Assembly (NCBI RefSeq): GCF_007995065.1
Contig: NZ_VOQR01000001.1
Span: forward strand, 2,359,001 to 2,423,000
Direction of reading: 5' to 3'
Source: Sphingomonas ginsenosidivorax
GTDB lineage: Bacteria > Pseudomonadota > Alphaproteobacteria > Sphingomonadales > Sphingomonadaceae
DNA: 64,000 nt
The notes beneath the pieces were generated by a model. The model did not search any database. It worked only from the letters and a program-made list of their open reading frames with translations, and was not told the origin of the DNA. Below, piece by piece: positions 25,245 to 32,652 of the stretch. Position numbers and translations under genes: made by a program. Position 1 is the first letter of the stretch; each line of letters starts with the position of its first letter.

Positions 25245-26135
25245 TCACCACGCACTATACGCGGCCAATTCCTCCGGCGTCCCCTTCGGGAAGGTTTCCT
25301 TGAGATGGTCGAGGAATGCCGAGACGCGTGCGCTGAGCAAGCGGCGCGAGGGATATAGTGCCCATAGCGCTGTGCCCGGCCCTTCGACGTCACCCCAATG
25401 CACCAGTGTGCCGGCGAGCAGATCGTGGCTGACCAGCGACAGCGGGAGCCGCGCGACGCCGGCCCCCGCGCGTACCGCATCGCGCACCATCACCAGCGAT
25501 GACAGTCCGAGGATAGGATCGACCTGGAGGTTCGCCTTGCCCGATGCAGTTGCCAACTCCCATGTCTGCCGTTGCCCGATCGCCCCGCGCACGACGGCCG
25601 GCACCGGAGTATCGGCCGAACGAGGCAAGTCCGGACTTGCCACCGCGACGAGACGATCCTGGAGGAAGGCGCGTCCGACCAACGCATCATCCGGCGCGGG
25701 GTTGACCCTGATCACCAGATCATAGGCTTCCTCGACCATGTCGACCGCCCGGTCCTCGGTCGTGACTTCCAGGCGTATCTCCGGGAACTTGATCGCGAAC
25801 CCCGCTGCGATCCTGCCCATCGCGATCTGCGAAAAGAGCAACGGTGCGCTGATCCGCAGCCGTCCCCGGGGGGCATGACCGCGGGACGTGATGGCAGCCG
25901 CCGTCTCGTCAAGCTCGGTGAGGAGGATGGCGGTTCGTTCGAACAGCGCCCGTCCTTCCTCCGTCAACTTGAGCGCGCGCGCGCCCCGCTCGAACAGGCG
26001 CACGTCGAGGCTGGCCTCCAGCTCCGCCACCCGCCGAGACAAGGTCGCCTTCGGGCGTGCAGCGGCGCGGGCCGCCTTACCGAACCCGCCATGCCGCGCG
26101 ACCAGGTTGAAATCGGCAAGCGCGAGGAGATCCAT
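25245..26135 (-). CDS. LysR-family transcriptional regulator
   Basis: Regulator of 296 residues. The N-terminal winged helix runs ADFNLVARHGGFGKAARA, then ATLSRRVAELEASLDVRLFERGARALKLTEEG, the canonical LysR DNA-binding pattern. The substrate-binding domain follows, from about residue 90, with GRLRISAPLLFSQIAMG and AYDLVIRVNPAPDD. Start at ATG 26135 (GGTGGA just upstream); the alternative at 26168 would place 11 codons inside the inverted repeat at 26159-26208, so I prefer the shorter one. It diverges from the NmrA/AtaL-like/SRPBCC operon, with 104 bases between, and most likely controls it. The coinducer is not known. Confidence 0.92.
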   Translation of the reverse strand: MDLLALADFNLVARHGGFGKAARAAARPKATLSRRVAELEASLDVRLFERGARALKLTEEGRALFERTAILLTELDETAAAITSRGHAPRGRLRISAPLLFSQIAMGRIAAGFAIKFPEIRLEVTTEDRAVDMVEEAYDLVIRVNPAPDDALVGRAFLQDRLVAVASPDLPRSADTPVPAVVRGAIGQRQTWELATASGKANLQVDPILGLSSLVMVRDAVRAGAGVARLPLSLVSHDLLAGTLVHWGDVEGPGTALWALYPSRRLLSARVSAFLDHLKETFPKGTPEELAAYSAW

Positions 26136-26158
26136 ATGTTCCACCTGTGAGACGGGCT

Positions 26159-26208
26159 GTCCAAACATAGCGTCTATTGGCGCGCGTGTGGATCACTAAT
26201 TTGGGACA
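26159..26208. promoter_or_regulatory. Inverted repeat between LysR gene and its target operon
   Basis: Arms TGTCCAAA (26159-26166) and TTTGGGACA (26200-26208) face each other across 33 bases, just upstream of both divergent starts. The spacing suggests two helical faces contacted by a LysR dimer or tetramer, but the arms do not form the classic T-N11-A box. A plausible regulatory element, unproven. Confidence 0.4.
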
Positions 26209-26239
26209 TGCCAACCGGCTCAACCAAGGAGTGACCCCC

Positions 26240-27103
26240 ATGACCATTCTCGTAACCGGCGCTACCGGCACTATCGGTCGCAACGTCGTCGACCAGCTCG
26301 TCGCACGCGGCGCCGATGTCCGTGCCCTTGTCCGCGATCCTGCCAAGGCCAGCCTCCCCGCCGGCGTGACAATCGTCCAGGGCGACCTGCTCGACGTGGA
26401 CTCGCTTCGCGCCGCGATGTCGGGCGTGTCGACCTTGTTCCTGCTGAACGGCGTCGTCGCGGAGGAGTTCACACAGACGGTGATCGCGCTCAACGTCGCC
26501 CGCGAGGTCGGGATCGAGCGGATCGTCTATCTGTCGGTGATCCACAGCGACATCTACGTCAACGTGCCGCATTTTGCCGGCAAGTTCGGCGTCGAGCGGA
26601 TGATCGAGGCGATGGACCTGCACGCCACGATCCTGCGCCCCGCCTATTTCATGGACAATGAGATCACGGTGAAGGACGTGGTCACCGGCTACGGCATCTA
26701 TCCCATGCCGATCGGCGACAAGGGCCTGGCGATGATCGACGCGCGCGACGTCGGCGAGGTCGCCGCGATCGAGCTGATCCGCCGCGCTGAGGCACCGCAG
26801 CCGCTGCCGACGACCTACATCAACCTGGTCGGGCCCGACACACTGACCGGCGCCGCCGCCGCCGCGATATGGTCCGACGTGCTCGGTCGCGAAATCGCCT
26901 TTCCCGGCAATGACACCATCGGCTTCGAACAGAATTGGCGCGCCTTCATGCCCAGCTGGATGGCGTACGACATGCGCCAGATGGCCGAGCGCTTCCAGAG
27001 CGACGGCATGATCCCCGAGGCGGGCGACGTCGACCGGCTGACCGCGCTGCTCGGCCGCCCCTTGCGCACCTACCGCGATCACATCGCGCAGATCGTCGGC
27101 TGA
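26240..27103 (+). CDS. NmrA-like SDR / NAD(P)H-binding protein
   Basis: A 287-residue atypical short-chain dehydrogenase of the NmrA/NAD(P)H-binding group. The nucleotide motif is MTILVTGATGTIGRNVV (TGATGTIG), followed by ADVRALVRDPAKA, which sets NADP preference. Middle landmarks are VIHSDIYVNVPHFAGKFGVERMIEAM and ILRPAYFMDNE. The typical active-site YxxxK is not evident, as in redox-sensing relatives such as QOR2/NmrA, so it could be a sensor or a quinone reductase. AAGGAG stands nine bases upstream. It heads a three-gene operon with 36- and 33-base gaps. Controlled probably by the divergent LysR protein. Confidence 0.88.
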   Translation: MTILVTGATGTIGRNVVDQLVARGADVRALVRDPAKASLPAGVTIVQGDLLDVDSLRAAMSGVSTLFLLNGVVAEEFTQTVIALNVAREVGIERIVYLSVIHSDIYVNVPHFAGKFGVERMIEAMDLHATILRPAYFMDNEITVKDVVTGYGIYPMPIGDKGLAMIDARDVGEVAAIELIRRAEAPQPLPTTYINLVGPDTLTGAAAAAIWSDVLGREIAFPGNDTIGFEQNWRAFMPSWMAYDMRQMAERFQSDGMIPEAGDVDRLTALLGRPLRTYRDHIAQIVG

Positions 27104-27139
27104 ACCCCCTTCCCCCCTATCCGAACAAGGACCGTCGTC

Positions 27140-27613
27140 ATGATCTATTCGACCGCCACCGTCGTCGTGAACCCCGAAGGCGAGACGCCGCTGACCCGCG
27201 AACAGGTGTGGCAGGGGCTGGAGCGCAAGGCCCGCGACGCGCGCCTGTTCCTGCCGCCGGGCCTGTGCACCCGCTGCGACGTGACCGAGCAGAGCGCCAC
27301 TCACTTCGTGCGCGAGGCGACGATCGCCGGCCACGACCTGCGCGAGATCATCGTGCTCGAACGACACGCCAAGGTCACCTTCTTCCAGGCAACCGGCCCG
27401 CGTGAGGGCGCCATCGTCAACGAAGTGTTCGAGGACGCGGCAGGTCAGCTTCAGCTCAAATTCTACTGCTATCTCGGCCTGCGCGGGCAAACCCCCGGCG
27501 GCCCCGAGGAACAGGCCGAGCAGGCGCAGTTCGACAGTGACACGGGGTACAAGGCTGCGCTGCTCTCCACGCTGAAGCGCACCCGCGAGATGCTCGCCGA
27601 CGGCACGCTCTGA
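27140..27613 (+). CDS. AtaL-like (DUF1857) START-fold protein
   Basis: A 157-residue protein of the AtaL-like family (SRPBCC superfamily), recognised from an N-terminal IYSTATVVVNP, then LTREQVWQGLERKARDARLFLPPG and a later beta strand-rich section ending in KRTREMLADGTL. The fold is a helix-grip cavity able to hold a hydrophobic small molecule; AtaL itself comes from an azatyrosine/secondary-metabolite context. There is no catalytic residue that I can point to. It lies 36 bases after the NmrA-like gene with AAGGA upstream and shares its operon with a second SRPBCC protein. Role unknown; a ligand carrier for an aromatic compound is a guess. Confidence 0.75.
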   Translation: MIYSTATVVVNPEGETPLTREQVWQGLERKARDARLFLPPGLCTRCDVTEQSATHFVREATIAGHDLREIIVLERHAKVTFFQATGPREGAIVNEVFEDAAGQLQLKFYCYLGLRGQTPGGPEEQAEQAQFDSDTGYKAALLSTLKRTREMLADGTL

Positions 27614-27646
27614 CCCCCACCCCGCTACAGACGAAGGAGTCTCAAG

Positions 27647-28180
27647 ATGACCACGGCACCCCTCAACCCGTCGCTGCCGGATTCTGCACCCCAGATACCA
27701 TCGGCGCTCAGCGCGGCCGTGACGCAGCAGATCCGCGTCCCGGGACGGATCGAAGACGTGTTCGACTTCCTCGTGGCGGAGGATGTCCTGCCCAAGATCC
27801 TCACCGGCTACGGCCTGTTGCCCGGGATCGTCTCCACCTCGCAGGTGTCAGGCCCGTGGGACCAGCCGGGCTCGACGCGGACGGTTCACCTCGCGGACGG
27901 CAGCACCGTCCGGGAAGGGGTGACTCACTACCAGCGCGCGCGCTATTTCGCCTATCGCATCTGGCAGCCGAGCTTCGCGCTCAAATATCTGATGTCGGGG
28001 GCGGTCGGACAATTCTGGTTCGAGCAGCAGGGCGGCGAAGTCGCGGTGACGTGGACCTACACCTTCGCAGCGAAGAACCGGATCGCCAGAGTACCGCTGT
28101 GGCTGTTCGTGCAGGCGCAATGGAAGGGCTACATGGCGGTCTGCATGGCCAACATCGCCCGGCATCTCGCGGCGCCTTGA
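27647..28180 (+). CDS. SRPBCC-family protein
   Basis: A 177-residue START/SRPBCC-superfamily protein, last gene of the LysR-linked operon. After a polar N-terminal tail of about 25 residues it has TQQIRVPGRIEDVFDFLVAEDVLPKILTGYGLLPG, the usual first strand plus two helices, then alternating beta strands: TRTVHLADGSTVREGVTHY, EVAVTWTYTFAAK. It closes with a long C-terminal helix, AQWKGYMAVCMANIARHL. The cavity fold suits binding of a lipid or aromatic ligand. GAAGGAG lies eight bases before the ATG. Together with the AtaL-like gene it makes two ligand-binding proteins in one operon beside a redox protein, an arrangement that suggests detoxification or modification of a small hydrophobic substrate (inference). 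Confidence 0.8.
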   Translation: MTTAPLNPSLPDSAPQIPSALSAAVTQQIRVPGRIEDVFDFLVAEDVLPKILTGYGLLPGIVSTSQVSGPWDQPGSTRTVHLADGSTVREGVTHYQRARYFAYRIWQPSFALKYLMSGAVGQFWFEQQGGEVAVTWTYTFAAKNRIARVPLWLFVQAQWKGYMAVCMANIARHLAAP

Positions 28181-28233
28181 TGGCTCTCACCCATGGTCCC
28201 GGGGACGTCAGCCCGTGCAGGGCCCCGGATGCG

Positions 28234-28794
28234 TCACCGCACGAGCATGCCGTTGAGGAGCAGGTCCACCAGATGCGCAACGCGCGACGCGGGTGCGGTG
28301 TCCTTTTCGACCGCGATCGCTATTGCACTCACCACACAGATGATGTCGTCGAAGGTCGCATCGCTCCGAATGATCCCTGCCTCCTGCGTGCGCCCAAGCA
28401 ATCGCTGCCCTTCCGACGTGATTGCCATACAGCCGGGCGTGCCGTGCTGAATGACCGTCCCCAGCGAGGCGGCGAGGCTTTGATAGACGCTCGTATTGAT
28501 CGCGAGCTCTTCGAGAAACTGGCGCATCGCGTCCGCGGGATCCTGATCTCTACCGCGCGCGCAACTCGTCTCCGCGACCGACAAGAACCGCTCGTTGCTG
28601 GTGGCCGCCAGAAGCGATTCTCGCGTCGGGAAGCGACGATAGAGCGTGCCGATCCCGACCTTCGCTCGCTTCGCCACCTCCTCCAGCGGGATGCCCGCGC
28701 CCCGCTCGAGGAAGAGTTCCTCCGCGGCGACGAGAATGCTTTGGCGGTTCCGTTCCGCATCAGCGCGTAGGCCTGCCTCGATCAAATCTTTCAT
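28234..28794 (-). CDS. TetR/AcrR-family repressor
   Basis: A 186-residue repressor. The DNA-binding domain is clear: ERNRQSILVAAEELFLERG, then IPLEEVAKRAKVGIGTLYRRFPTRESLL, a standard TetR helix-turn-helix. The C-terminal ligand domain is all-helical and not assigned to a ligand; the segment LEELAINTSVYQSLAASLGTVI is typical of the TetR_C_33-like branch that recurs next to SDR genes. The start ATG lies 13 bases from a nested perfect palindrome (28807-28851) shared with the divergent SDR gene. The repressor should therefore control both itself and the SDR. Effector probably the SDR's substrate or product (inference). Confidence 0.93.
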   Translation of the reverse strand: MKDLIEAGLRADAERNRQSILVAAEELFLERGAGIPLEEVAKRAKVGIGTLYRRFPTRESLLAATSNERFLSVAETSCARGRDQDPADAMRQFLEELAINTSVYQSLAASLGTVIQHGTPGCMAITSEGQRLLGRTQEAGIIRSDATFDDIICVVSAIAIAVEKDTAPASRVAHLVDLLLNGMLVR

Positions 28795-28806
28795 CCTCGG
28801 CTTGCT

Positions 28807-28851
28807 AAGTGGAGGAGTCCTCCATATTTTAAATGGAGCATTCCTCCACTT
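28807..28851. promoter_or_regulatory. Nested palindromic operator for the TetR repressor
   Basis: Two concentric inverted repeats share one centre at 28829. The outer arms are AAGTGGAGGA (28807-28816) and its exact complement TCCTCCACTT (28842-28851). The inner arms are CTCCAT (28820-28825) and ATGGAG (28833-28838). The centre is an A/T run. Repeated GGAG/CTCC steps within each arm would let two TetR dimers bind. It separates the divergent TetR and SDR genes and ends 15 bases before the SDR start, so binding would block transcription from that side. Confidence 0.85.
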
Positions 28852-28865
28852 ACTTGAAAGACGGT

Positions 28866-29612
28866 ATGATGACGAAGCGGTTCGAAGACAAGGTCGTCGT
28901 GATTACCGGCGGTAGCGACGGCATCGGGTTGGCGACCGCAGAGCAGTTCGCTGAGGAAGGGGCATTGGTGTACATCACTGGGCGTCGACGGGCTTCGCTC
29001 GATGACGCGGTCCGCCAGATCGGTCACGGCGCGATCGGCGTACAGGGCGACGTAACGAACCTCGCCGACCTCACGACGCTCTACGCGCGCATCGAGCGTG
29101 ACCACGGCAGGGTCGATGTCGTTTTCGCCAATGCCGGCATGCACGACCCCGTCCCGCTCGAAGCCATCGAGGAATCCCATTTCGATTCCACGTTCGGCCT
29201 CAACGTCAAAGCGATGGTTTTCACCGTGCAGAAGGCACTGCCATTGATGGCGCAGGGTGGCGTGATCGTGCTCAGTGGCTCGATCGCGGGTACCAAGGCC
29301 TATCCGGGCCAGTCGCTCTACAACGCCAGCAAGGCAGCGGTTCGCTCTTTTGCGCGCAGTTGGACCAACGATCTGAAGGACCGGGGCATCCGCGTGAACG
29401 TCATCGCGCCAGGTGCCACCGAGACGCGGCTGATCCGGGACTTCTTCGACAAAACGCCCGGCGCCGAGGAAGACGTCATCAAAGGGGTTCCGCTCGGGCG
29501 CATTGCGCGCCTCGACGATGTCGCGCGTGCCGTGCTCTTCCTGGCGTCGGACGAGAGCAGTTTCGTCGCGGGGCATGAGCTCTTCGTGGATGGCGGTGTC
29601 GCGGCGGTCTGA
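28866..29612 (+). CDS. Short-chain dehydrogenase/reductase
   Basis: Classical SDR of 248 residues, cytoplasmic. The cofactor motif VVVITGGSDGIGLATAEQF (TGGxxGIG) opens the chain, the ANAG motif is FANAGMHD, the catalytic Ser lies in VLSGSIAG and YxxxK is YNASK, followed by VNVIAPGATETR. All catalytic residues are present. Two adjacent ATGs (28866, 28869) are possible starts; the frame upstream to 28833 runs through the operator and I leave it out. It is controlled by the divergent TetR repressor, as seen from the shared palindrome. The regulated-SDR pair is common in Alphaproteobacteria, where the substrate is often a xenobiotic carbonyl; here it is unknown. Confidence 0.93.
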   Translation: MMTKRFEDKVVVITGGSDGIGLATAEQFAEEGALVYITGRRRASLDDAVRQIGHGAIGVQGDVTNLADLTTLYARIERDHGRVDVVFANAGMHDPVPLEAIEESHFDSTFGLNVKAMVFTVQKALPLMAQGGVIVLSGSIAGTKAYPGQSLYNASKAAVRSFARSWTNDLKDRGIRVNVIAPGATETRLIRDFFDKTPGAEEDVIKGVPLGRIARLDDVARAVLFLASDESSFVAGHELFVDGGVAAV

Positions 29613-29947
29613 GCCTGAACTGACGTGGAGGACGCGTTTGGCGCAGCGGACGTCGGCGTAGGCAAATGGCAGGTTCCAGCTCAAGCGGTCATTCACACCG
29701 CGTTCGCCGAACGACGTGAGTTGGTTGGAAGCTGCCTTGCCTAACCCCCTTCCGGCAAGACCCACAAGCGGACGTCAATGCGGTCCGAAGTTCGCACGGA
29801 TTTCGGACGTTCGTCCGGCATGATACACCTCGGATCGCGTCACGCGTCCGCAAGAGGTTCCGACGCGGGCGATATTCTGTGCGTTGCCCGTTTGTAGGGA
29901 GGTGATAATGCACCATTGGCGCACGTCCCGGGACAGAAACTAGACCA
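29613..29947. other. Gap before the hybrid sensor kinase
   Basis: About 335 bases holding the promoter of the next gene. No small gene recognised and no strong terminator hairpin seen. A GC-rich stretch near 29740-29830 is probably leader sequence. Confidence 0.35.
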
Positions 29948-32443
29948 TTGGCAAATCTCACCGAGTTCAACGATCCCGAGCAGCACCGGCTGGCGGCGTT
30001 GGCGTGTTATGACGTGATGGACTCGCCGCGCGAACGCTCGTTTGACGAGCTGGCGGCGCTTACCGCAAGGCTCTGCGATGCCCCCATAGCGGTCGTGAAC
30101 CTGATCGGAGATGGCCGACAGTTCTTCAAGGCGGAAGTCGGGCTTGGCGTGCGCGAGACGCCGCTCGAAAGTTCGTTCTGCGTCAAGGCGCTGCTGGAGG
30201 ACGACCTCCTCGTCGTTCCCGACCTTACCAAGGATCGCCGCTTCGACTGCAACCCCCTGGTGACCGGGGATCCGCACATCCGGGCCTATGCCGGAGCGCT
30301 GCTGAAGACCGCGGACGGACTGGCCATCGGGACGCTCTGTGTCCTGGATCACCGCGCGCGAGAATTCACCGAACTCCAGCAGGAGACGCTGCTCGTCCTG
30401 GCGCGACAGGTCATGGCACAGCTCGATCTGCGCCGCACCGTCGCCGACCGGGATCGCCGCTACGACGAGCTTCAGGCCAGCCGGGAACAGTTGACCCACA
30501 GCGACGCGCGCTATCGTACCCTGTTCGACTCCATCGAATCCGGCTTCTGCATCGTCGAGGTCGACCTCGGCGATGGGCAGGCGCCGGTAGACTATCGCGT
30601 CATCGAGGCGAACCCCGCCTTCTACCGCCAGACCGGCTTCGTCGAAGCGATCCGGGGTCGCTGGCTGCGTGAGGCGGTCCCCGACCTCGAGGAGCACTTC
30701 TACGAGATCTACGGGCGCGTCGCGCGTACCGGCGAACCGGTCCGCTTCGAGGAAGGCTCCGCGGCGCTCGGTCGCTGGTTCGACGTCTACGCCTTTCGCA
30801 TCGGCGACGCGACGGACCGTCGGATCGCGATTCTCTTCAACGACATCTCGGCCCGGCGGACGGCTGAAGAGGCCTTGCGCGACCTCAACGAAACGCTCGA
30901 GGATCAGGTCGAGCAGCGGACCGCCGAACGCGATCGCATGTGGAATACATCGCCCGACCTGATGCTCGTCATCGATTTCGACGGCGTCTTTCGCCGGGTA
31001 AATCCGGCGTGGACGACGGTGCTGGGCTATGAACCCGAGGAACTGGTCGGACATCATGTCAACGAGTTCGTCATGCCGGACGATCACGATGACACCATCG
31101 ACGCCTATCAGGCCGCGAAGGCGGGTGAGCAGCCCAATATCCAGAACCGATATTGTCACAAGGACGGCTCGTTCCGGTGGATCGCCTGGGTTGCCGCGCC
31201 CGCCGGCGACCTGACCTATGCGACGGGACGCGATATTACCGCGGAGAAGGCGCGCGAAGCGGAACTGGCCAATACCCAGGATCAACTGCGGCAAGCACAG
31301 AAGATGGAGGCGGTCGGTCAGCTTACCGGCGGCCTTGCACATGATTTCAACAATCTGCTGACCGGGATGATGGGCAATCTCGAGCTGCTCCAGATGCGCG
31401 TCGCCCGCGGGCGGCTCGACGATCTCGACCGCTTCGTGCTTGCAGCGCAGGGCGCAGGGCGGCGTGCAGCGTCGCTCACGCAGCGCCTGCTGGCATTCTC
31501 GCGACGCCAGACGCTCGATCCGAAGCCTACGGAGATCAACCGGTTGATTGCAGGAATGGAAGACCTGCTCCGCCGGACGGTCGGGCCCGCCATCGATATC
31601 GAGGTCGTCGGTGCGGGCGGTCTCTGGCCTGCATGCATCGATGCGGGCCAGTTGGAGAACGCTCTTCTCAACCTCAGCATCAATGCCCGCGACGCCATGC
31701 CCGATGGCGGGCGGCTGACGATCGAGACGGCCAACAAATGGCTCGACGATCGTTCGGGCCGCGAACGCGATCTGCCACCCGGCCAATATCTCTCGATCTG
31801 CGTCACCGATACCGGCACCGGGATGAGTGCGGACACCATCGAGCGCGCCTTCGAACCATTCTTCACGACCAAGCCGCTCGGCGAAGGTACCGGCCTTGGC
31901 CTGTCGATGATCTACGGCTTTGCCCGCCAGTCCGGAGGTCAGGTCCGGATCTATTCGGAGTTGGGAATCGGAACGACGATCTGCATCTACCTGCCACGCC
32001 ACCACGGCGATGCCGTCTTGCCGGAGCAAGAGGCCGCGATCGCTACCGCCGCGACGGTGGGCAAGGGAACCGTTCTGGTCGTCGACGACGAAGCGACCAT
32101 CCGCCATCTGATCGACGAGGTTCTCGGCGAAGCGGGCTACACCGTGATCGGTGCGGCCGATGGGGCCGCTGGACTGAAGATGCTGCAGGCGGTCACGCAG
32201 GTCGAGCTCCTCATCACGGACGTCGGGCTGCCCAACGGTATGAACGGGCGCCAGGTCGCCGATGCTGCGCGATCGTTGCAGCCGGGTCTGAAGGTGCTTT
32301 TCATCACCGGCTATGCCGAGAACGCCGCCGTCGGGAACGGCCATCTCGAACCCGGGATGGAGCTGTTGACGAAGCCTTTCACGCTGGAAGCATTGACGGC
32401 AAAAATCGCCGGAATGATGAACGAGTCCTCCCGCTCGAGCTAG
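29948..32443 (+). CDS. Hybrid sensor histidine kinase (GAF-PAS-PAS-HisKA-HATPase-REC)
   Basis: Cytoplasmic sensor kinase of 831 residues with no membrane segment. Domains: GAF at about 20-155 (FKAEVGLGVRETPLESSFC, then IRAYAGALLKTADGLAIGTLCVLD); PAS at about 180-295; PAS plus PAC at about 325-440 (LMLVIDFDGVFRRVNPAW); HisKA with the phospho-acceptor His near 463 in GGLAHDFNNLL; HATPase with NARDAMPDGG, DTGTGM and GTGLGLSM; and a C-terminal receiver at about 712-826 with DDE, the acceptor Asp near 757 in LLITDVGLP, and the Lys in LLTKPF. A TTG start is used; the ribosome site is weak. There is no response regulator gene next to it, so phosphotransfer must go to a partner elsewhere. The input may be redox or light (GAF/PAS), not assignable. 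Confidence 0.93.
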   Translation: MANLTEFNDPEQHRLAALACYDVMDSPRERSFDELAALTARLCDAPIAVVNLIGDGRQFFKAEVGLGVRETPLESSFCVKALLEDDLLVVPDLTKDRRFDCNPLVTGDPHIRAYAGALLKTADGLAIGTLCVLDHRAREFTELQQETLLVLARQVMAQLDLRRTVADRDRRYDELQASREQLTHSDARYRTLFDSIESGFCIVEVDLGDGQAPVDYRVIEANPAFYRQTGFVEAIRGRWLREAVPDLEEHFYEIYGRVARTGEPVRFEEGSAALGRWFDVYAFRIGDATDRRIAILFNDISARRTAEEALRDLNETLEDQVEQRTAERDRMWNTSPDLMLVIDFDGVFRRVNPAWTTVLGYEPEELVGHHVNEFVMPDDHDDTIDAYQAAKAGEQPNIQNRYCHKDGSFRWIAWVAAPAGDLTYATGRDITAEKAREAELANTQDQLRQAQKMEAVGQLTGGLAHDFNNLLTGMMGNLELLQMRVARGRLDDLDRFVLAAQGAGRRAASLTQRLLAFSRRQTLDPKPTEINRLIAGMEDLLRRTVGPAIDIEVVGAGGLWPACIDAGQLENALLNLSINARDAMPDGGRLTIETANKWLDDRSGRERDLPPGQYLSICVTDTGTGMSADTIERAFEPFFTTKPLGEGTGLGLSMIYGFARQSGGQVRIYSELGIGTTICIYLPRHHGDAVLPEQEAAIATAATVGKGTVLVVDDEATIRHLIDEVLGEAGYTVIGAADGAAGLKMLQAVTQVELLITDVGLPNGMNGRQVADAARSLQPGLKVLFITGYAENAAVGNGHLEPGMELLTKPFTLEALTAKIAGMMNESSRSS

Positions 32444-32652
32444 GTCGTGCGGGGATGCCGCTATCGTTCAGACGATCACCCCAAGAACGTTTGCATCGCG
32501 CTTCTGGTTCATCGGCGTCCGTCGAGAGGCCAAGGGTCCGTTCGATACCTTGCTCCACGACCAAACTCCCGTAAGCTCCGGCATCTAGCGTTGTCGTTGG
32601 CACTCGCAGACCCGGATGCCAGACGGCGTGACGGAGAGACAAAGGAATTCGA

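Noticed and set aside
29840-32344. 834-residue minus-strand open frame
   Set aside because: It lies opposite the complete hybrid kinase, is Arg/Asp/Gly-rich without motifs, and is explained by codon bias in GC-rich DNA.
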